From: Gimesia aquarii
GTDB lineage: Bacteria; Planctomycetota; Planctomycetia; Planctomycetales; Planctomycetaceae
Direction: 5' to 3'
Assembly (NCBI RefSeq): GCF_007748175.1
Contig: NZ_CP037422.1
Coordinates: forward strand, 4,666,334-4,730,333
Length of the DNA stretch: 64,000 nt
A program made the translations under genes and the position numbers. The notes under the pieces were generated by a model. It worked only from the letters and a program-made list of their open reading frames with translations, did no database searches and was not told where the DNA came from. Positions 28,068 through 37,788 of this stretch are shown piece after piece. Position 1 is the first letter of the stretch. Each line of letters opens with the position of its first letter.

Positions 28068-28975
28068 GCTTTCGACCGTGGATTTTCTTCATCCAATTGC
28101 TTTAGTTGCTCATACAGGCTACGTGCTTGATCACTGAGACTTTTAGGAGCGACTATTTTTATCGAGCAGATTTGATCACCCGTTTTTTTAAATTTCTGGT
28201 CAAGAATACCTTTTTCACGCAGGCGTAATTTTGCTCCGCTCGATGTTCCTGGTGGAATCGTGACTGTGACTTCACCTTCGGAAAGTGTGGGGACGTCAAC
28301 TTTGGAGCCTAGAGCGGCTTCGCTGAGGGTAATTGGTACTTCCAGGATCAGATTACTACCTTCCCTTTTGAAGTAAGGGTGGTTGCCTACCTTGATAGTA
28401 ATTAATAAATCTCCTGCCGGTCCTCCATGAATTCCAGGGTTTCCCTGACCACTGAGCCTGATGACCGATCCATTGTCCACACCTGGTGGAATTTTGACTG
28501 TCAGCCGCTCAGAAGCCCCCCCTTTTTGAAGACTGATCTCGTGCTCTCCTCCGACAGCAGCCAGATGAAAGGGAATTTCAATATGCAGGCGTTTTGATTC
28601 TCCTTTTTGTGGACGTGGTTGTGCGCGCTTTCCACCTCGAAATGCACCTCCGAACAGGTCACCCAAATCAATGCCACCTCCACCGAACAGGTCATCCAGA
28701 TCGACTGGACCTGCTCCTCCAGATTGATAATAACCTCCCCCAGGTCCTGCCTGTTGAAATGAGTGGCCAAATTGATCATATTGTTTGCGCTTCTCCTCAT
28801 CGCGCAAGACATCATATGCTTCTTGCACCTCTTTAAATTTCTGATCTGCTGATTTATCATCAGGAGCCATATCAGGGTGATATTTTCTGGATAGTTTCCG
28901 ATACGCCTTTTTAATTTCATCTGCGCTCGCGCTTCGAGAAATTTCCAGGATATCGTAATAATCGCGTTTGTTCAT
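28061..28975 (-). CDS. DnaJ-type co-chaperone without zinc finger (CbpA-like)
   Basis: The J domain at the N-terminus has the essential HPD tripeptide ([10 protein letters not shown]). A Gly-rich linker (about residues 70-115) leads directly into the two C-terminal beta domains ([16 protein letters not shown] onward). The four CxxCxGxG zinc-finger repeats of DnaJ are absent, so it belongs to the CbpA/DjlA-like type II group. It should stimulate DnaK ATPase and hold clients. It is the first gene of an overlapping operon with rnpA and yidD. Confidence 0.9.
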   Translation of the reverse strand: MNKRDYYDILEISRSASADEIKKAYRKLSRKYHPDMAPDDKSADQKFKEVQEAYDVLRDEEKRKQYDQFGHSFQQAGPGGGYYQSGGAGPVDLDDLFGGGGIDLGDLFGGAFRGGKRAQPRPQKGESKRLHIEIPFHLAAVGGEHEISLQKGGASERLTVKIPPGVDNGSVIRLSGQGNPGIHGGPAGDLLITIKVGNHPYFKREGSNLILEVPITLSEAALGSKVDVPTLSEGEVTVTIPPGTSSGAKLRLREKGILDQKFKKTGDQICSIKIVAPKSLSDQARSLYEQLKQLDEENPRSKAW

Positions 28976-29333
28976 GGATTTAAAATTCGTTTTTTGTATT
29001 AAGCGTCAAATCATAAAATATGTTTTTAAAATGTCAGGCAAGCTGAAAACAACAAGCGCGTTCTGATGGGCGATAAAACTCAAGCAATAAAAACAAAAAT
29101 CGTCAGAGTTTAGTGGCTCTTCCATATTTCAAAGTCAGCTTTCCAATTGGAAGCATTCTACGTTTGAAATTAACTGGTTTTCAAGTTAGTGCAATTATAA
29201 CTCTATATAATCAGGTCTTTTATTTCGAGATTACGAAACAAATGGATTCTTTGCTGGATGTTATCAGCCTAGAATGACAATACTTCACTTTTTTTTAGAC
29301 CAGATTGACTCAACTGATTGGGAAACAGCCTAA
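28976..29333. other. Intergenic region without visible gene
   Basis: About 0.36 kb between divergent operons. I looked for a short rpmH-like frame, the usual neighbour of rnpA, and found none. Confidence 0.45.
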
Positions 29334-30686
29334 ATGCTAAAATTCGCGATACGCAATCTTCTGAGCCGCTCAGTTCGTTCATTGTTATGTCTAATGGGAT
29401 TGACGATCGCTATTGCAGGCATGGTAGGATTGTTTTCTATTGCAGGAGGACTGGAAGAGACTGTTTCCCAGACTTTTGGCAGAATCAAGGGAATTGTGGC
29501 CATGCAGCCTGGAGCGCCAATCCCATTATTCTCAAGAATTCCACGGTCATGGGGAGAAGAAATCAGCCAGATTTCAGGAATCGCGATTGTAAATCCTGAA
29601 ATCTGGTCTCGAGTTAATATGATTGAAGATAAACCCGTTATCAGTCCTCCTCGGTTTTTGTTTGGAACCGAGCTTTCTTCACGATTGCAATTAAAACATG
29701 GAGTTTATCGTGATGCGATTTATGCGGGACGGTTTTTATCTCTGGAAGATCTGGGGACTCTGAATACAGTTGTTAGTCGACAAATTGCTGAACAGCATGA
29801 CAAACAGGTGGGTGACACGATTAGCGTCAATGGTCAGGAGATGACAATTATCGGGCTTTATGAATGCGGTTCATTGCTGCTCGATGTCGCCATCATCCTG
29901 GATATTGATGTGGTTCGTGATATCACGCGATTTGATCCCAATAGTGTGAGTTGTTTTTATCTCGAACAATCGGGAGCGGTCGACAACGATACGCTTGTGA
30001 AACAAATCAAAGATCATTTTCGAGGTCGTGAATTGGCTTCCTGGCAACCAGCATCATTAGCACTTGCCAATACTTCACAGTCCAACATTCTTAAAGATTT
30101 TGTGGATGCCATTGACCAGAGTTTGAAGGGGATTTCAGACCAGAATTCTTCGCCAGACATTACCAATGTCAAAGCAGGACAAAAACCGAAAAATGATCCT
30201 GATAAAACGTTGACAGAATCTGATCAAGAAGAAAGTGCGTTAGAGGTGAGGGCTGCTGCAGACTGGGGAGAACGATTGGAAACGTTCACTGCTGATTTGG
30301 ATATCTTTCTCAGTTTAATGACGGGCATTGGTGTTTTGATTGCCATGCTGAGCATCATCAACACAATGTTAATGAGTGTCATGGAACGAATTGTGGACTT
30401 CGGAATTCTGAAAGCAAATGGATGGTCTAATCGGGATGTGATGCTATTGATTACAGCTGAAAGTTCCTTACTTGGTGTATTGGGTGGTATTCTTGGAGGC
30501 ATTTTAGGGCTCGTGGCAATTTCGATTGTAAACTGGAATTTTGCAAATCAGATTCATCTTTATGCCAGCCCAGGTTTACTGTTATTCGGAGTTCTATTTA
30601 GTACTCTACTGGGAGTTTTAGGTGGATTGTATCCTGCCTGGTGGACCACTCGCATGACTCCCATTGATGCCATCCGTCGTGGTTAA
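29334..30686 (+). CDS. ABC transporter permease, MacB/FtsX type
   Basis: A 450-residue permease with one N-terminal transmembrane helix (SLLCLMGLTIAIAGMVGLFSIAGGLEE), a large periplasmic MacB-type domain and three C-terminal helices, including MTGIGVLIAMLSIINTMLMSVMERIVDFGILKANGW. FtsX-family transporters usually move lipids, lipoproteins or peptides or transmit force; they rarely import. An unusual acidic stretch near residues 270-300 interrupts the periplasmic domain. The ATPase gene follows immediately, which makes a two-gene transporter. Confidence 0.9.
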   Translation: MLKFAIRNLLSRSVRSLLCLMGLTIAIAGMVGLFSIAGGLEETVSQTFGRIKGIVAMQPGAPIPLFSRIPRSWGEEISQISGIAIVNPEIWSRVNMIEDKPVISPPRFLFGTELSSRLQLKHGVYRDAIYAGRFLSLEDLGTLNTVVSRQIAEQHDKQVGDTISVNGQEMTIIGLYECGSLLLDVAIILDIDVVRDITRFDPNSVSCFYLEQSGAVDNDTLVKQIKDHFRGRELASWQPASLALANTSQSNILKDFVDAIDQSLKGISDQNSSPDITNVKAGQKPKNDPDKTLTESDQEESALEVRAAADWGERLETFTADLDIFLSLMTGIGVLIAMLSIINTMLMSVMERIVDFGILKANGWSNRDVMLLITAESSLLGVLGGILGGILGLVAISIVNWNFANQIHLYASPGLLLFGVLFSTLLGVLGGLYPAWWTTRMTPIDAIRRG

Positions 30687-30735
30687 GAATTTTGAGAATG
30701 TCAAATCTGAAATCTTCGCAGAAAGTGACTGTTTT

Positions 30736-31413
30736 ATGATTGAAGTTCGTGATGTAGCGAAAATTCATCAGAGTGGTGAGACTGAAGTACGTGCACTGCA
30801 GGGGGTCAGCTGTCATTTTCCCGGTCAGAGATTTTCATTTATTTTGGGTCCATCGGGAAGTGGTAAGAGTACCTTGCTTTATTTGTTGGGCGCGCTTGAT
30901 GTACCTTCTGCAGGCGAGATCTTTGTACAAAATCGGTCTCTATCTACATTAAACAATAATGAACGTGATACATATCGCCGTGAAAAAGTTGGTTTTGTCT
31001 TTCAGAATTTTAATCTGTTAAAAAATCTCAATGCCCTGGAGAACGTTCTGGCTCCCTTTTTACCGTTGGGGGTTTCTATTGAGCAGAAGAAAGAAGCGAA
31101 AGAATTACTGGAACAAGTTGGGTTAGGGCACCGCATCACACATCGTCCCAGCCAGTTGTCAGGCGGAGAGCAACAACGAGTGGCGATTGCACGTGCTTTA
31201 TTAAAGCGGCCCCTACTTATCCTCGCTGACGAACCAACGGGCGAGCTAGATACGAGAACAGGCGAAGAAATTTTCCATTGTTTGCGAGATATGAGTGAGC
31301 AATATAAGACCACTGTCGTCATTGTAACGCATGACGAACGTTATATTCGAGAAACTGATCATATTCTCAGACTACGTGATGGGAAAATCGCAGCGGCAGA
31401 TCAACCGCTCTGA
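30736..31413 (+). CDS. ABC transporter ATP-binding protein (LolD/MacB type)
   Basis: The nucleotide-binding domain has Walker A GPSGSGKST, the signature LSGGEQQRVAIARAL, Walker B LLILADEPTGELD and the H-loop VTHD. Its size (225 residues) fits the LolD/MacB group. The frame is open from 30664 and overlaps the permease end, but MIEVRDVAKIHQSG at 30736 is the usual start of the family. It pairs with the FtsX-like permease just upstream. Confidence 0.92.
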   Translation: MIEVRDVAKIHQSGETEVRALQGVSCHFPGQRFSFILGPSGSGKSTLLYLLGALDVPSAGEIFVQNRSLSTLNNNERDTYRREKVGFVFQNFNLLKNLNALENVLAPFLPLGVSIEQKKEAKELLEQVGLGHRITHRPSQLSGGEQQRVAIARALLKRPLLILADEPTGELDTRTGEEIFHCLRDMSEQYKTTVVIVTHDERYIRETDHILRLRDGKIAAADQPL

Positions 31414-31476
31414 AATTTATGTTTTAATGAATTCGGGCAGCGGTTGTTTTATAGATATTACCATCAATGCGAATCC

Positions 31477-31510
31477 AGCTCCGATCCGCGTTTTGTGGCG
31501 AATCGGAGCT
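31477..31510. terminator. Hairpin between convergent genes
   Basis: AGCTCCGATCCGC and GGCGAATCGGAGCT form a stem with mismatches around a GTTTTGT loop in the gap between the ABC gene and a minus-strand gene. No clear T-run follows on either strand. Confidence 0.35.
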
Positions 31511-31588
31511 GAGCTGGAAAAGTGAGGGAAAGGTGTACCACGAAGCAGGCGATGTAGGTAAAGTTAGTTCGTTCAATGTGAGTGGGGA

Positions 31589-32086
31589 TCAAACGGTGTC
31601 TATTGTGCCATTATGAGATTTGCGAAAGCCTGGTCCTGCCTCGGTTGGAGGAGTAGCATATACGTTCAAACGTACCAGCTCCAGGTCAGCGAGATGTCCT
31701 TCAACTGTAATATAGGCGGACGATGGATCGCAGGCATCGATTGCCTCTGCTTCTTCCACATAATTAAAATGAAATCGGTTAACTGATTCAAATCGGTCAA
31801 GAAGTTGCAATAAGTCGAATTGAAAGCTGGCAGCAACATGTTGACCGTCACGTTGTCCACCAACAATCTCCGTGCTTCCCAGGAAGAGGCCCACTTCCCA
31901 GTATTCTTCGGTGAACTGACAGTCAAAACCAACTCGTCCGACTTCTTCTAATGGATTGAAAATTTCTGCAACTTCGTCAACAAAACTATTGAGCCAGGCA
32001 GGGCGACAGTTTAAGTTCATCTGTTCTGAGGAATAGTGTTCCATTTGTTTCATCAGGTGTTGAATCGGCAAGTGTGAATGGGCCAA
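31589..32086 (-). CDS. Conserved-type hypothetical protein
   Basis: A 165-residue soluble acidic protein without a signal peptide. A strand-rich centre (GRVGFDCQFTEEYWEVGLFLGSTEIVGGQRDG) is followed by RFHFNYVEEAEAIDA and a C-terminal beta part (SAYITVEGHLADLELVRLNVYATPP). I do not recognise it. It lies between the MacB-like operon and argB, and converges with the ABC gene. Confidence 0.6.
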   Translation of the reverse strand: MAHSHLPIQHLMKQMEHYSSEQMNLNCRPAWLNSFVDEVAEIFNPLEEVGRVGFDCQFTEEYWEVGLFLGSTEIVGGQRDGQHVAASFQFDLLQLLDRFESVNRFHFNYVEEAEAIDACDPSSAYITVEGHLADLELVRLNVYATPPTEAGPGFRKSHNGTIDTV

Positions 32087-32640
32087 CTTAGTATCTCCAT
32101 CTCAATCTTTAAAATCTCTTAGTGGTTGTAAAGTTATGTAAGGGGCGAGTGAGTTCTACCTTGTTATGTAGAGTTAAGTATCGGGGGATTCCCCTGAAAT
32201 ACCACACACCAATTCTCTGGTTCTCAGTAGATGGATTGCATCTGATGTATGTGAGTGCAAAATTGCCGAAGCGGACTGTCGCACCATTCCCACTATATGC
32301 CGGGGCCGTAGAGGTCAGTCCGATTTTATTGCCTATGGGGGAGGCGATTTAAGTTGGGTTATGACAGATCGACAGGTCAAATTGTTGCTGAATTCCTGTT
32401 TTGAGGCATTTGGAATTGAAGTTGAGCCAAATATACGAATTCGTGAGAAAAAAATGGAGATCTTCGGTGAAAGCATAATTAAAGGGGTATTAGAACCACT
32501 CGTTTGACAGTTCAAGGAGGGCGCTTACAATGAGTTTTTGAATTATACAATTTCAAATCTGGAGCGATTTATCCCAGATTCAATGATTTCAATAATCGCG
32601 ATTGACTTTAAAGTTTCTACCAAAAAATGAAAGATTCATA
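32087..32640. other. Unresolved intergenic region before argB
   Basis: Two overlapping plus-strand open frames are present: one at 32122-32352 from a GTG, and another open from 32178 to 32507 whose only normal start is an ATG at 32361 (48 residues). Neither has a good Shine-Dalgarno or a motif I know. They could be remnants of a gene, an unusual small gene or chance. The argB promoter should lie here too. Confidence 0.25.
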
Positions 32641-33516
32641 GTGGAAGACGCTGTTCGGAAAGCTGCTGTATTAATCGAAGCATTGAGCTGGATTCGAAGA
32701 TTCCGTGGACGTTATGTTGTCATTAAGCTAGGAGGAAGTGCCCTTGAAGAGGAAGCAGCCGTCAAAAGCTTTTTGACTGATGTGATCTTTATGAGAACAG
32801 TGGGGATGCATCCTATTCTTGTTCACGGCGGTGGGAAAGCCATCAGTCAGGCAATGAATTCAGCGGGAATTGAATCACGATTTGTGCATGGACGGCGTTA
32901 TACCGATGAAAAAACATTGGAAATCGCCACTAACGTACTCGCCAATCAGATTAGTGAATCATTGGCTCAAGAAATCAAATCTCAAGGAGCGAAAGCAGAA
33001 CCACTTCATTTTGGAACGCGGAACTGTCTCCAGGGTGAACAATTAACACTCCAGGCTGAGGATGGTTCATCGATCGATTTGGGACGTGTTGGTTATGTAA
33101 CTGACGTAGATGAAAGCCTGTTAGCAGAAGTTTGTGAGTCAGATGCAATACCTGTCATTCCTTCAGTCGCACTGGATAAATCAGGCCAGAAACTGAACGT
33201 GAACGCGGATACCGCTGCAGCAGCGTTAGCGCGGATTCTAAAGGCGGAAAAGCTAGTGTTTCTCAGTGATGTGCCAGGAATCTTTCTCGATAAAAATGAT
33301 CCACAGACATTAGTTTCACATCTGGAAACGGAACGCTGTCGATCATTAATTGCAGACGGAACGATCGATTCCGGTATGGTCCCTAAAGTAGATGCGGCAC
33401 TGGAAGCGTTGGCAAGTGGCGTTGGGAAAGTCCATATTGTTGATGCAAGACTCCCTCATTCCATCCTGTTGGAAATTTATTCCGATAAGGGAATTGGGAC
33501 AGAGATCGTGAAATAA
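32641..33516 (+). CDS. argB: N-acetylglutamate kinase
   Basis: ArgB phosphorylates N-acetyl-L-glutamate, the second step of arginine synthesis. The amino-acid-kinase fold is clear: [12 protein letters not shown] for phosphate binding, [37 protein letters not shown] for substrate binding and [13 protein letters not shown]. The length of 291 residues is normal. I chose GTG 32641, which fits the family start ([14 protein letters not shown]); a TTG at 32602 would add 13 residues. No other arg genes are adjacent. Confidence 0.92.
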   Translation: MEDAVRKAAVLIEALSWIRRFRGRYVVIKLGGSALEEEAAVKSFLTDVIFMRTVGMHPILVHGGGKAISQAMNSAGIESRFVHGRRYTDEKTLEIATNVLANQISESLAQEIKSQGAKAEPLHFGTRNCLQGEQLTLQAEDGSSIDLGRVGYVTDVDESLLAEVCESDAIPVIPSVALDKSGQKLNVNADTAAAALARILKAEKLVFLSDVPGIFLDKNDPQTLVSHLETERCRSLIADGTIDSGMVPKVDAALEALASGVGKVHIVDARLPHSILLEIYSDKGIGTEIVK

Positions 33517-33520
33517 GAGA

Positions 33521-34009
33521 TTATTCAGTAGCTTGCTGCTGTTTTGATTTTTCAATCGGTTTTGATACCGAATACTGAATTTCTGGGTGCCGAATCAAAC
33601 CTCCCCAATGAGCGACGACTCCCCAAAAAATGGAAAGTAGTAGTATACTGATCAGAATAACCCATCGTTGCCAGCCAGGGATTTTTTCTCCCTGAAATCC
33701 CTGTACCAAGGCATTACCGACTACCATCGACAACACTACCATTGCCAGCAGACCGGAACGAGCCAGAATCGCATGAAATTCGACAGTCTCTGTCGTGATA
33801 CTATAATTGTCTTTTAAAAGATCATATGCGGGAGGTCCTGAGAAGTATGCGATGGTGGCCGCTAATAAAAGTGTCAAGAAAAGCCAACAGCTGATTTTGA
33901 ACAGTCTGTCATCTCGAAGATATTGTGCCAGAAGAAAGAGGATTGACAGCCCCCAGCAGCCAATAACGGGTATGTGTACCGTTAATAGATGAACTTGAGC
34001 GGCGTTCAT
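33521..34009 (-). CDS. Four-helix membrane protein, DUF2231-like
   Basis: A 162-residue protein with about four hydrophobic helices (VHLLTVHIPVIGCWGLSILFLL, CWLFLTLLLAATIAYFSGP, GLLAMVVLSMVVGNAL, WVILISILLLSIFWGVVAHWGGLI). His residues in the first and third helices recall DUF2231-type proteins, which may bind haem, but the match is by eye. It overlaps the preceding gene by four bases, so the two are probably co-translated. The function is unknown. Confidence 0.6.
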   Translation of the reverse strand: MNAAQVHLLTVHIPVIGCWGLSILFLLAQYLRDDRLFKISCWLFLTLLLAATIAYFSGPPAYDLLKDNYSITTETVEFHAILARSGLLAMVVLSMVVGNALVQGFQGEKIPGWQRWVILISILLLSIFWGVVAHWGGLIRHPEIQYSVSKPIEKSKQQQATE

Positions 34010-34971
34010 TGTCGACCTGTCTTGATTGCTTCACTCGGATCAATTCCCTGATCGACCTGACTGTAGTCTAACTCGCTACCTCCCATACTATGGGGAATGA
34101 GATAACAGACCGTCATCACAATCGCGGCCAAGAACACGACAGTTCGTCCTGTCGCTGTTGGTTTTTTGAATGGGTTTAAGCCAATGACAGAGCAGGCAAA
34201 GACCCAGGCCAGAAACATGAAGAGCATCTTATTATCGGTCCAGTCACCGCCTAATGGAAATCCAGTCCAGTATTCCCCAAAGGCGTATTTTTGCACAAGA
34301 GGTCCTAGAATCATGCCTCCTACAGTCATACCACATAAGGTAACCCAGGCTAGTTGACGCATATTGTATGGAGCAAATAACGCGGCGAGTCCTGATCGCA
34401 TTCCTAACAAAATCGAAAAAATCATTAACATGATATGGGGAAACAAAACGCCATCCGGAACAGGATCCTTAAATCGAATGAGAATATAGTCATCTGCTTG
34501 ATCTGGAAAACGACGTTTTTGACCTTCAATCGTCGCATCAATATAGTATTCCAGCTTGCCAGCCGCAGGCTGTTTGGGCAGAGCCGCCTCAAGTATGTAA
34601 TGAGAATCTTCCTCAACGGCCTTCATTGGGACAGAGGTAAATTCATCAGAAGTCCGGTACCGTTTATAGTACAGACTAGCGGAAGGCTTGTTCTCTTTGT
34701 TGCCGGGAGCCGGTAGTTCGACGATCGCATCAGCTGTTGATTCATGTGTACGAATGAGTTCCGCAGTGATTCCATCTTCCACCCGGATTTTCATGGGATA
34801 AGTCGGCCCCGTTTCTCGCTGGTAATTCATCGCTGAGGCAGCTAATAAAAAAGCCAGAAACCAGAGAACACTCCGTTTAAAGAGTCCGGGTTTGATGATG
34901 GGAGTTGTTTCGACGGTAACTTCTTTCGATGGCTCAGTTTCCGACGACGCCGAGTTTGTATTTTCTTCCAT
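34006..34971 (-). CDS. Membrane protein with large extracytoplasmic domain, unknown family
   Basis: About 321 residues. An N-terminal anchor helix (FKRSVLWFLAFLLAASAMNY) leads to an extracytoplasmic region with a beta-sheet pattern (YPMKIRVEDGITAELIRTH to YYIDATIEGQKRRFPD), then about four C-terminal helices. I do not recognise the family. The ATG at 34971 has AAGGG six bases upstream; an earlier ATG at 34998 lacks one. It is the first gene of a two-gene unit that is divergent from the metal-transporter operon and shares a regulatory gap with it. Confidence 0.6.
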   Translation of the reverse strand: MEENTNSASSETEPSKEVTVETTPIIKPGLFKRSVLWFLAFLLAASAMNYQRETGPTYPMKIRVEDGITAELIRTHESTADAIVELPAPGNKENKPSASLYYKRYRTSDEFTSVPMKAVEEDSHYILEAALPKQPAAGKLEYYIDATIEGQKRRFPDQADDYILIRFKDPVPDGVLFPHIMLMIFSILLGMRSGLAALFAPYNMRQLAWVTLCGMTVGGMILGPLVQKYAFGEYWTGFPLGGDWTDNKMLFMFLAWVFACSVIGLNPFKKPTATGRTVVFLAAIVMTVCYLIPHSMGGSELDYSQVDQGIDPSEAIKTGRQ

Positions 34972-35040
34972 GGGATGCCCTTTTTTCTCAATCATCATGA
35001 ATTCATTATTCGTAGTGTCTTATAAGCGGACCTCGATTGC

Positions 35041-35082
35041 AATTCTATACAGTTTATCGGTACGATCAAATAGTATAGAAAT
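35041..35082. promoter_or_regulatory. Inverted repeat in the divergent promoter region (possible operator)
   Basis: AATTCTATAC (35041-35050) and GTATAGAAAT (35073-35082) form an inverted repeat, nine of ten bases matching, with a 22-base spacer, so the arm centres are about three helical turns apart. It lies between two divergent operons, one of them a putative zinc transporter. Confidence 0.35.
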
Positions 35083-35152
35083 GTGAGGAATCCTGCCTGT
35101 TTATGACTTTCCTGCCAGTTTGGTCCGTGTTTTCCTAGTTCAAAATCTTAAT

Positions 35153-37120
35153 ATGAATCAGCCAGCTAAAACCTCACTTTATGAATTGCAAGCATTAGCT
35201 GGTCGTCGTTCTATTCCGAGATTTCGACCCCGTCTGATTATTTTGTCCTGTTTCATCGTTTCGACAGGTCTGTTTTTTCCTGTGATTAGTGAAGCACATC
35301 CCATATCAGTCAGTCAGGAAAATGTCTACGTCACGAGTGAGAAAGTCATGGTTTCGATGCAGATCTATGTTGAAGATCTCTATTTTTTTCAGAAGCTGGA
35401 ACCAGATAAAGAGAATATTATTTCGACAGAGAAAATTAAGAAAGCCATTGAAAAACACAAACAATTTCTCTTAGATCGCCTGCATGTGCGAGATATCAAC
35501 GGAGAAAAGCTGATTGGAAAAGTCGTTTCTGTGGATGATTCCTCAATCAAACCACAAGGCGTCGCGATGAGCGATTTGATGTTATTCACACTTGTTTTTC
35601 AGATTGAGTATAAACTTACTTCTCCCCCCGAATTTCTCACGTTCAGTCAACAGCTTGTCGATTCAAACGCCGGTTTTCCAGCAATGGTGCAATTTAATCT
35701 GAAACAGGAAGGTTCGGAAACTCCTTACGCTGTCTCTATGAAACCTCGCGAGCCACAGACCATTCGCTTTAATTGGGAGCATCCACCATTGGCTCCCGAT
35801 GCTTCCGAAGAAGCCTGGCAGAAGTGGCTCAAAGAGCGCCGCGAAGAGACTTTGGGAATTACCAGTTATGGAACAATTTATTCCTTTCTGTATATCGAAG
35901 ACTTTGAAGTACGACACGAAATCTTAATTCCCCTGGCAACATTGGAATCGTTCTTTTCAATAGATCGAAAAGAGGCTGATTTTTTATCTGTCGAAGAGCA
36001 GGAAGCGTCGCGGGAATCTATCGAGCAATTTTTCGCCAAGGCAAATCCAATTGAGATTGATGGTATTGCAGTGAAGCCAGTGATCTCTCGGCTTGATTTT
36101 TATGGCCTTGATTTCAAAGACTTTGCAAAGCCAGCAGAGAAAAAACGGGTGAGTACAGCCAATGCCCGAGTGGGAATTATTTTATCATATAGCACCAAAG
36201 GGACACCCGATAAAGTTAAAGTAACCTGGGATATGTTTAACCGTAGTGTCTGGAGTGTGGAATCTGTTTGTTTTGCCTTTGATCAGTCTTACCGACCCGT
36301 ATTTTCGAAATTAGAGCGAAATAGTATCTTTGAATGGGAGAATCCCGGGCACAAGGTTAGTTTGGAAGTGAATCCGGTTGAAGTCAGTTTACAACCCCGA
36401 TCTATTTGGTCTGTTCCTCTTGTCAGTTCAGGATGTTTGTTATTAGGTTTTATTTTGAGCTTTAGCCTTTTTGGAAAAAAAGAATCATACAAAAAGAGAT
36501 TAGCGGCTGTCGTTATCTTATTGGTAACTGGTCTTTTGTGTTGGCCACTAACACGAGTGACATTTGCGAGTCCAATGGAACCGATTCCCAAAGTGGCAAC
36601 TGACAAAGCAGAAGCTGTTTTTAAAACGCTTCATAAAAACATTTATCGAGCATTTGATTATCATGCAGATAGTGATATCTATGATGCATTGGCCAAAAGT
36701 GCCGATGGTGCTTTTTTAGAAACACTCTATCGTCAAATTAATCAGAGCTTGAAAATGCAAGAACAAGGCGGTGCGATTTCTCGAGTGACTGGTGTGAATT
36801 GGGAGACCGTGAATTCCGAGACACTTTTTGATTCACAAGATCAAATCACGCAGGATGAACGTAGCTTCGCAGTTCAGTCTACCTGGACGGTCGAAGGTAC
36901 TGTTGAGCATTGGGGACACATTCATACTCGCACGAATCAGTATCAGGCAGTTTTTTATCTTGAGCCAATTGAAGGTAACTGGAAACTGACTGGTATGAAC
37001 CTACTCGATGAACAGCGTTTGCGATTTCAAACAAGTCTGAGGGAAGTAGAACCGGGAGAGACCGATCAATCTGAAAATAATCAGTCCGAAACGAAGTCAG
37101 TAAATTCGAGTTCGTCATGA
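35153..37120 (+). CDS. Exported membrane protein, first gene of metal-transport-like operon
   Basis: A 655-residue protein that I do not recognise. A signal/anchor segment (RLIILSCFIVSTGLFFPVISEAHP) precedes a beta-rich extracytoplasmic domain of about 370 residues. Two membrane helices (VSSGCLLLGFILSFSLF and AAVVILLVTGLLCWPLTRV) follow, then a C-terminal soluble domain of about 180 residues. The stop codon overlaps the ATPase start by four bases, and a permease and a ZnuA-like lipoprotein complete the operon. It could be an accessory or receptor subunit of that transporter. The start is uncertain: the frame opens at a TTG at 35120, with ATG at 35153. Confidence 0.6.
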   Translation: MNQPAKTSLYELQALAGRRSIPRFRPRLIILSCFIVSTGLFFPVISEAHPISVSQENVYVTSEKVMVSMQIYVEDLYFFQKLEPDKENIISTEKIKKAIEKHKQFLLDRLHVRDINGEKLIGKVVSVDDSSIKPQGVAMSDLMLFTLVFQIEYKLTSPPEFLTFSQQLVDSNAGFPAMVQFNLKQEGSETPYAVSMKPREPQTIRFNWEHPPLAPDASEEAWQKWLKERREETLGITSYGTIYSFLYIEDFEVRHEILIPLATLESFFSIDRKEADFLSVEEQEASRESIEQFFAKANPIEIDGIAVKPVISRLDFYGLDFKDFAKPAEKKRVSTANARVGIILSYSTKGTPDKVKVTWDMFNRSVWSVESVCFAFDQSYRPVFSKLERNSIFEWENPGHKVSLEVNPVEVSLQPRSIWSVPLVSSGCLLLGFILSFSLFGKKESYKKRLAAVVILLVTGLLCWPLTRVTFASPMEPIPKVATDKAEAVFKTLHKNIYRAFDYHADSDIYDALAKSADGAFLETLYRQINQSLKMQEQGGAISRVTGVNWETVNSETLFDSQDQITQDERSFAVQSTWTVEGTVEHWGHIHTRTNQYQAVFYLEPIEGNWKLTGMNLLDEQRLRFQTSLREVEPGETDQSENNQSETKSVNSSSS

Positions 37121-37788
37121 TCGAGATACACCAACTGAAATTCAGTTATCCTCAGTCGAAATTTCGATTACACATTCTTGAGTTGGTCATTCAGGCGGCT
37201 GAGAAAGTTGCGGTCATTGGTCCGAGTGGATGTGGGAAAACGACACTTTTGAACTTGATTTCGGGAATTTTGGTTCCAGATCAGGGGACTTTAACCTCCT
37301 ATGGAATGGATCTGAAAGCGTTGAATGATCATCAGCGTCGTGCTTATCGTATTTCTCAAATCGGTTTTGTCTTTCAGGAATTTGAATTAATTGATTACCT
37401 GAATGTACGTGAAAATATCCTGCTTCCTTATTTTATCAACGGTGCATTACTATTGGATGCAGGTGTGCATGAGCGTGCACAGGAGCTCGCAGCTTCCATG
37501 CAGGTCGATCAGTATTTTAACTCTCACATCGATCAAATTTCCCAAGGTGAGCGACAGCGGGTTGCTATTTGCCGCGCATTATTACCTCAGCCTCAAATAT
37601 TATTAGCGGATGAACCTACAGGCAATCTTGATCGGGTCAATAAAGAGTTGATACGAGATTTACTGCTTGAGCATGCCACACGTACAAACGCCACTTTGAT
37701 CATGGTGACGCATGATGACAGTCTCCTGGATCGATTTGAGCGTACCGTTGATATCGAACGTTTTCATGAAGTGGTGGAAACGGTATGA
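37117..37788 (+). CDS. ABC transporter ATPase (LolD-like) of the metal-transport-like operon
   Basis: A 223-residue nucleotide-binding subunit with Walker A GPSGCGKTT, signature ISQGERQRVAICRAL, Walker B ILLADEPTGNLD and the H-loop VTHDD. It overlaps both neighbours by four bases (ATGA-type junctions), so it is made together with the exported protein before it and the permease after it. By family it belongs to the FtsX/Lol/Mac group of ATPases and not to the ZnuC group, although a ZnuA-like protein is in the operon. Confidence 0.9.
   Translation: MIEIHQLKFSYPQSKFRLHILELVIQAAEKVAVIGPSGCGKTTLLNLISGILVPDQGTLTSYGMDLKALNDHQRRAYRISQIGFVFQEFELIDYLNVRENILLPYFINGALLLDAGVHERAQELAASMQVDQYFNSHIDQISQGERQRVAICRALLPQPQILLADEPTGNLDRVNKELIRDLLLEHATRTNATLIMVTHDDSLLDRFERTVDIERFHEVVETV

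Noticed and set aside
31331-31525. Open frame at the end of the MacB-like ATPase gene
   Set aside because: It is an out-of-frame shadow of the ATPase end plus intergenic bases.
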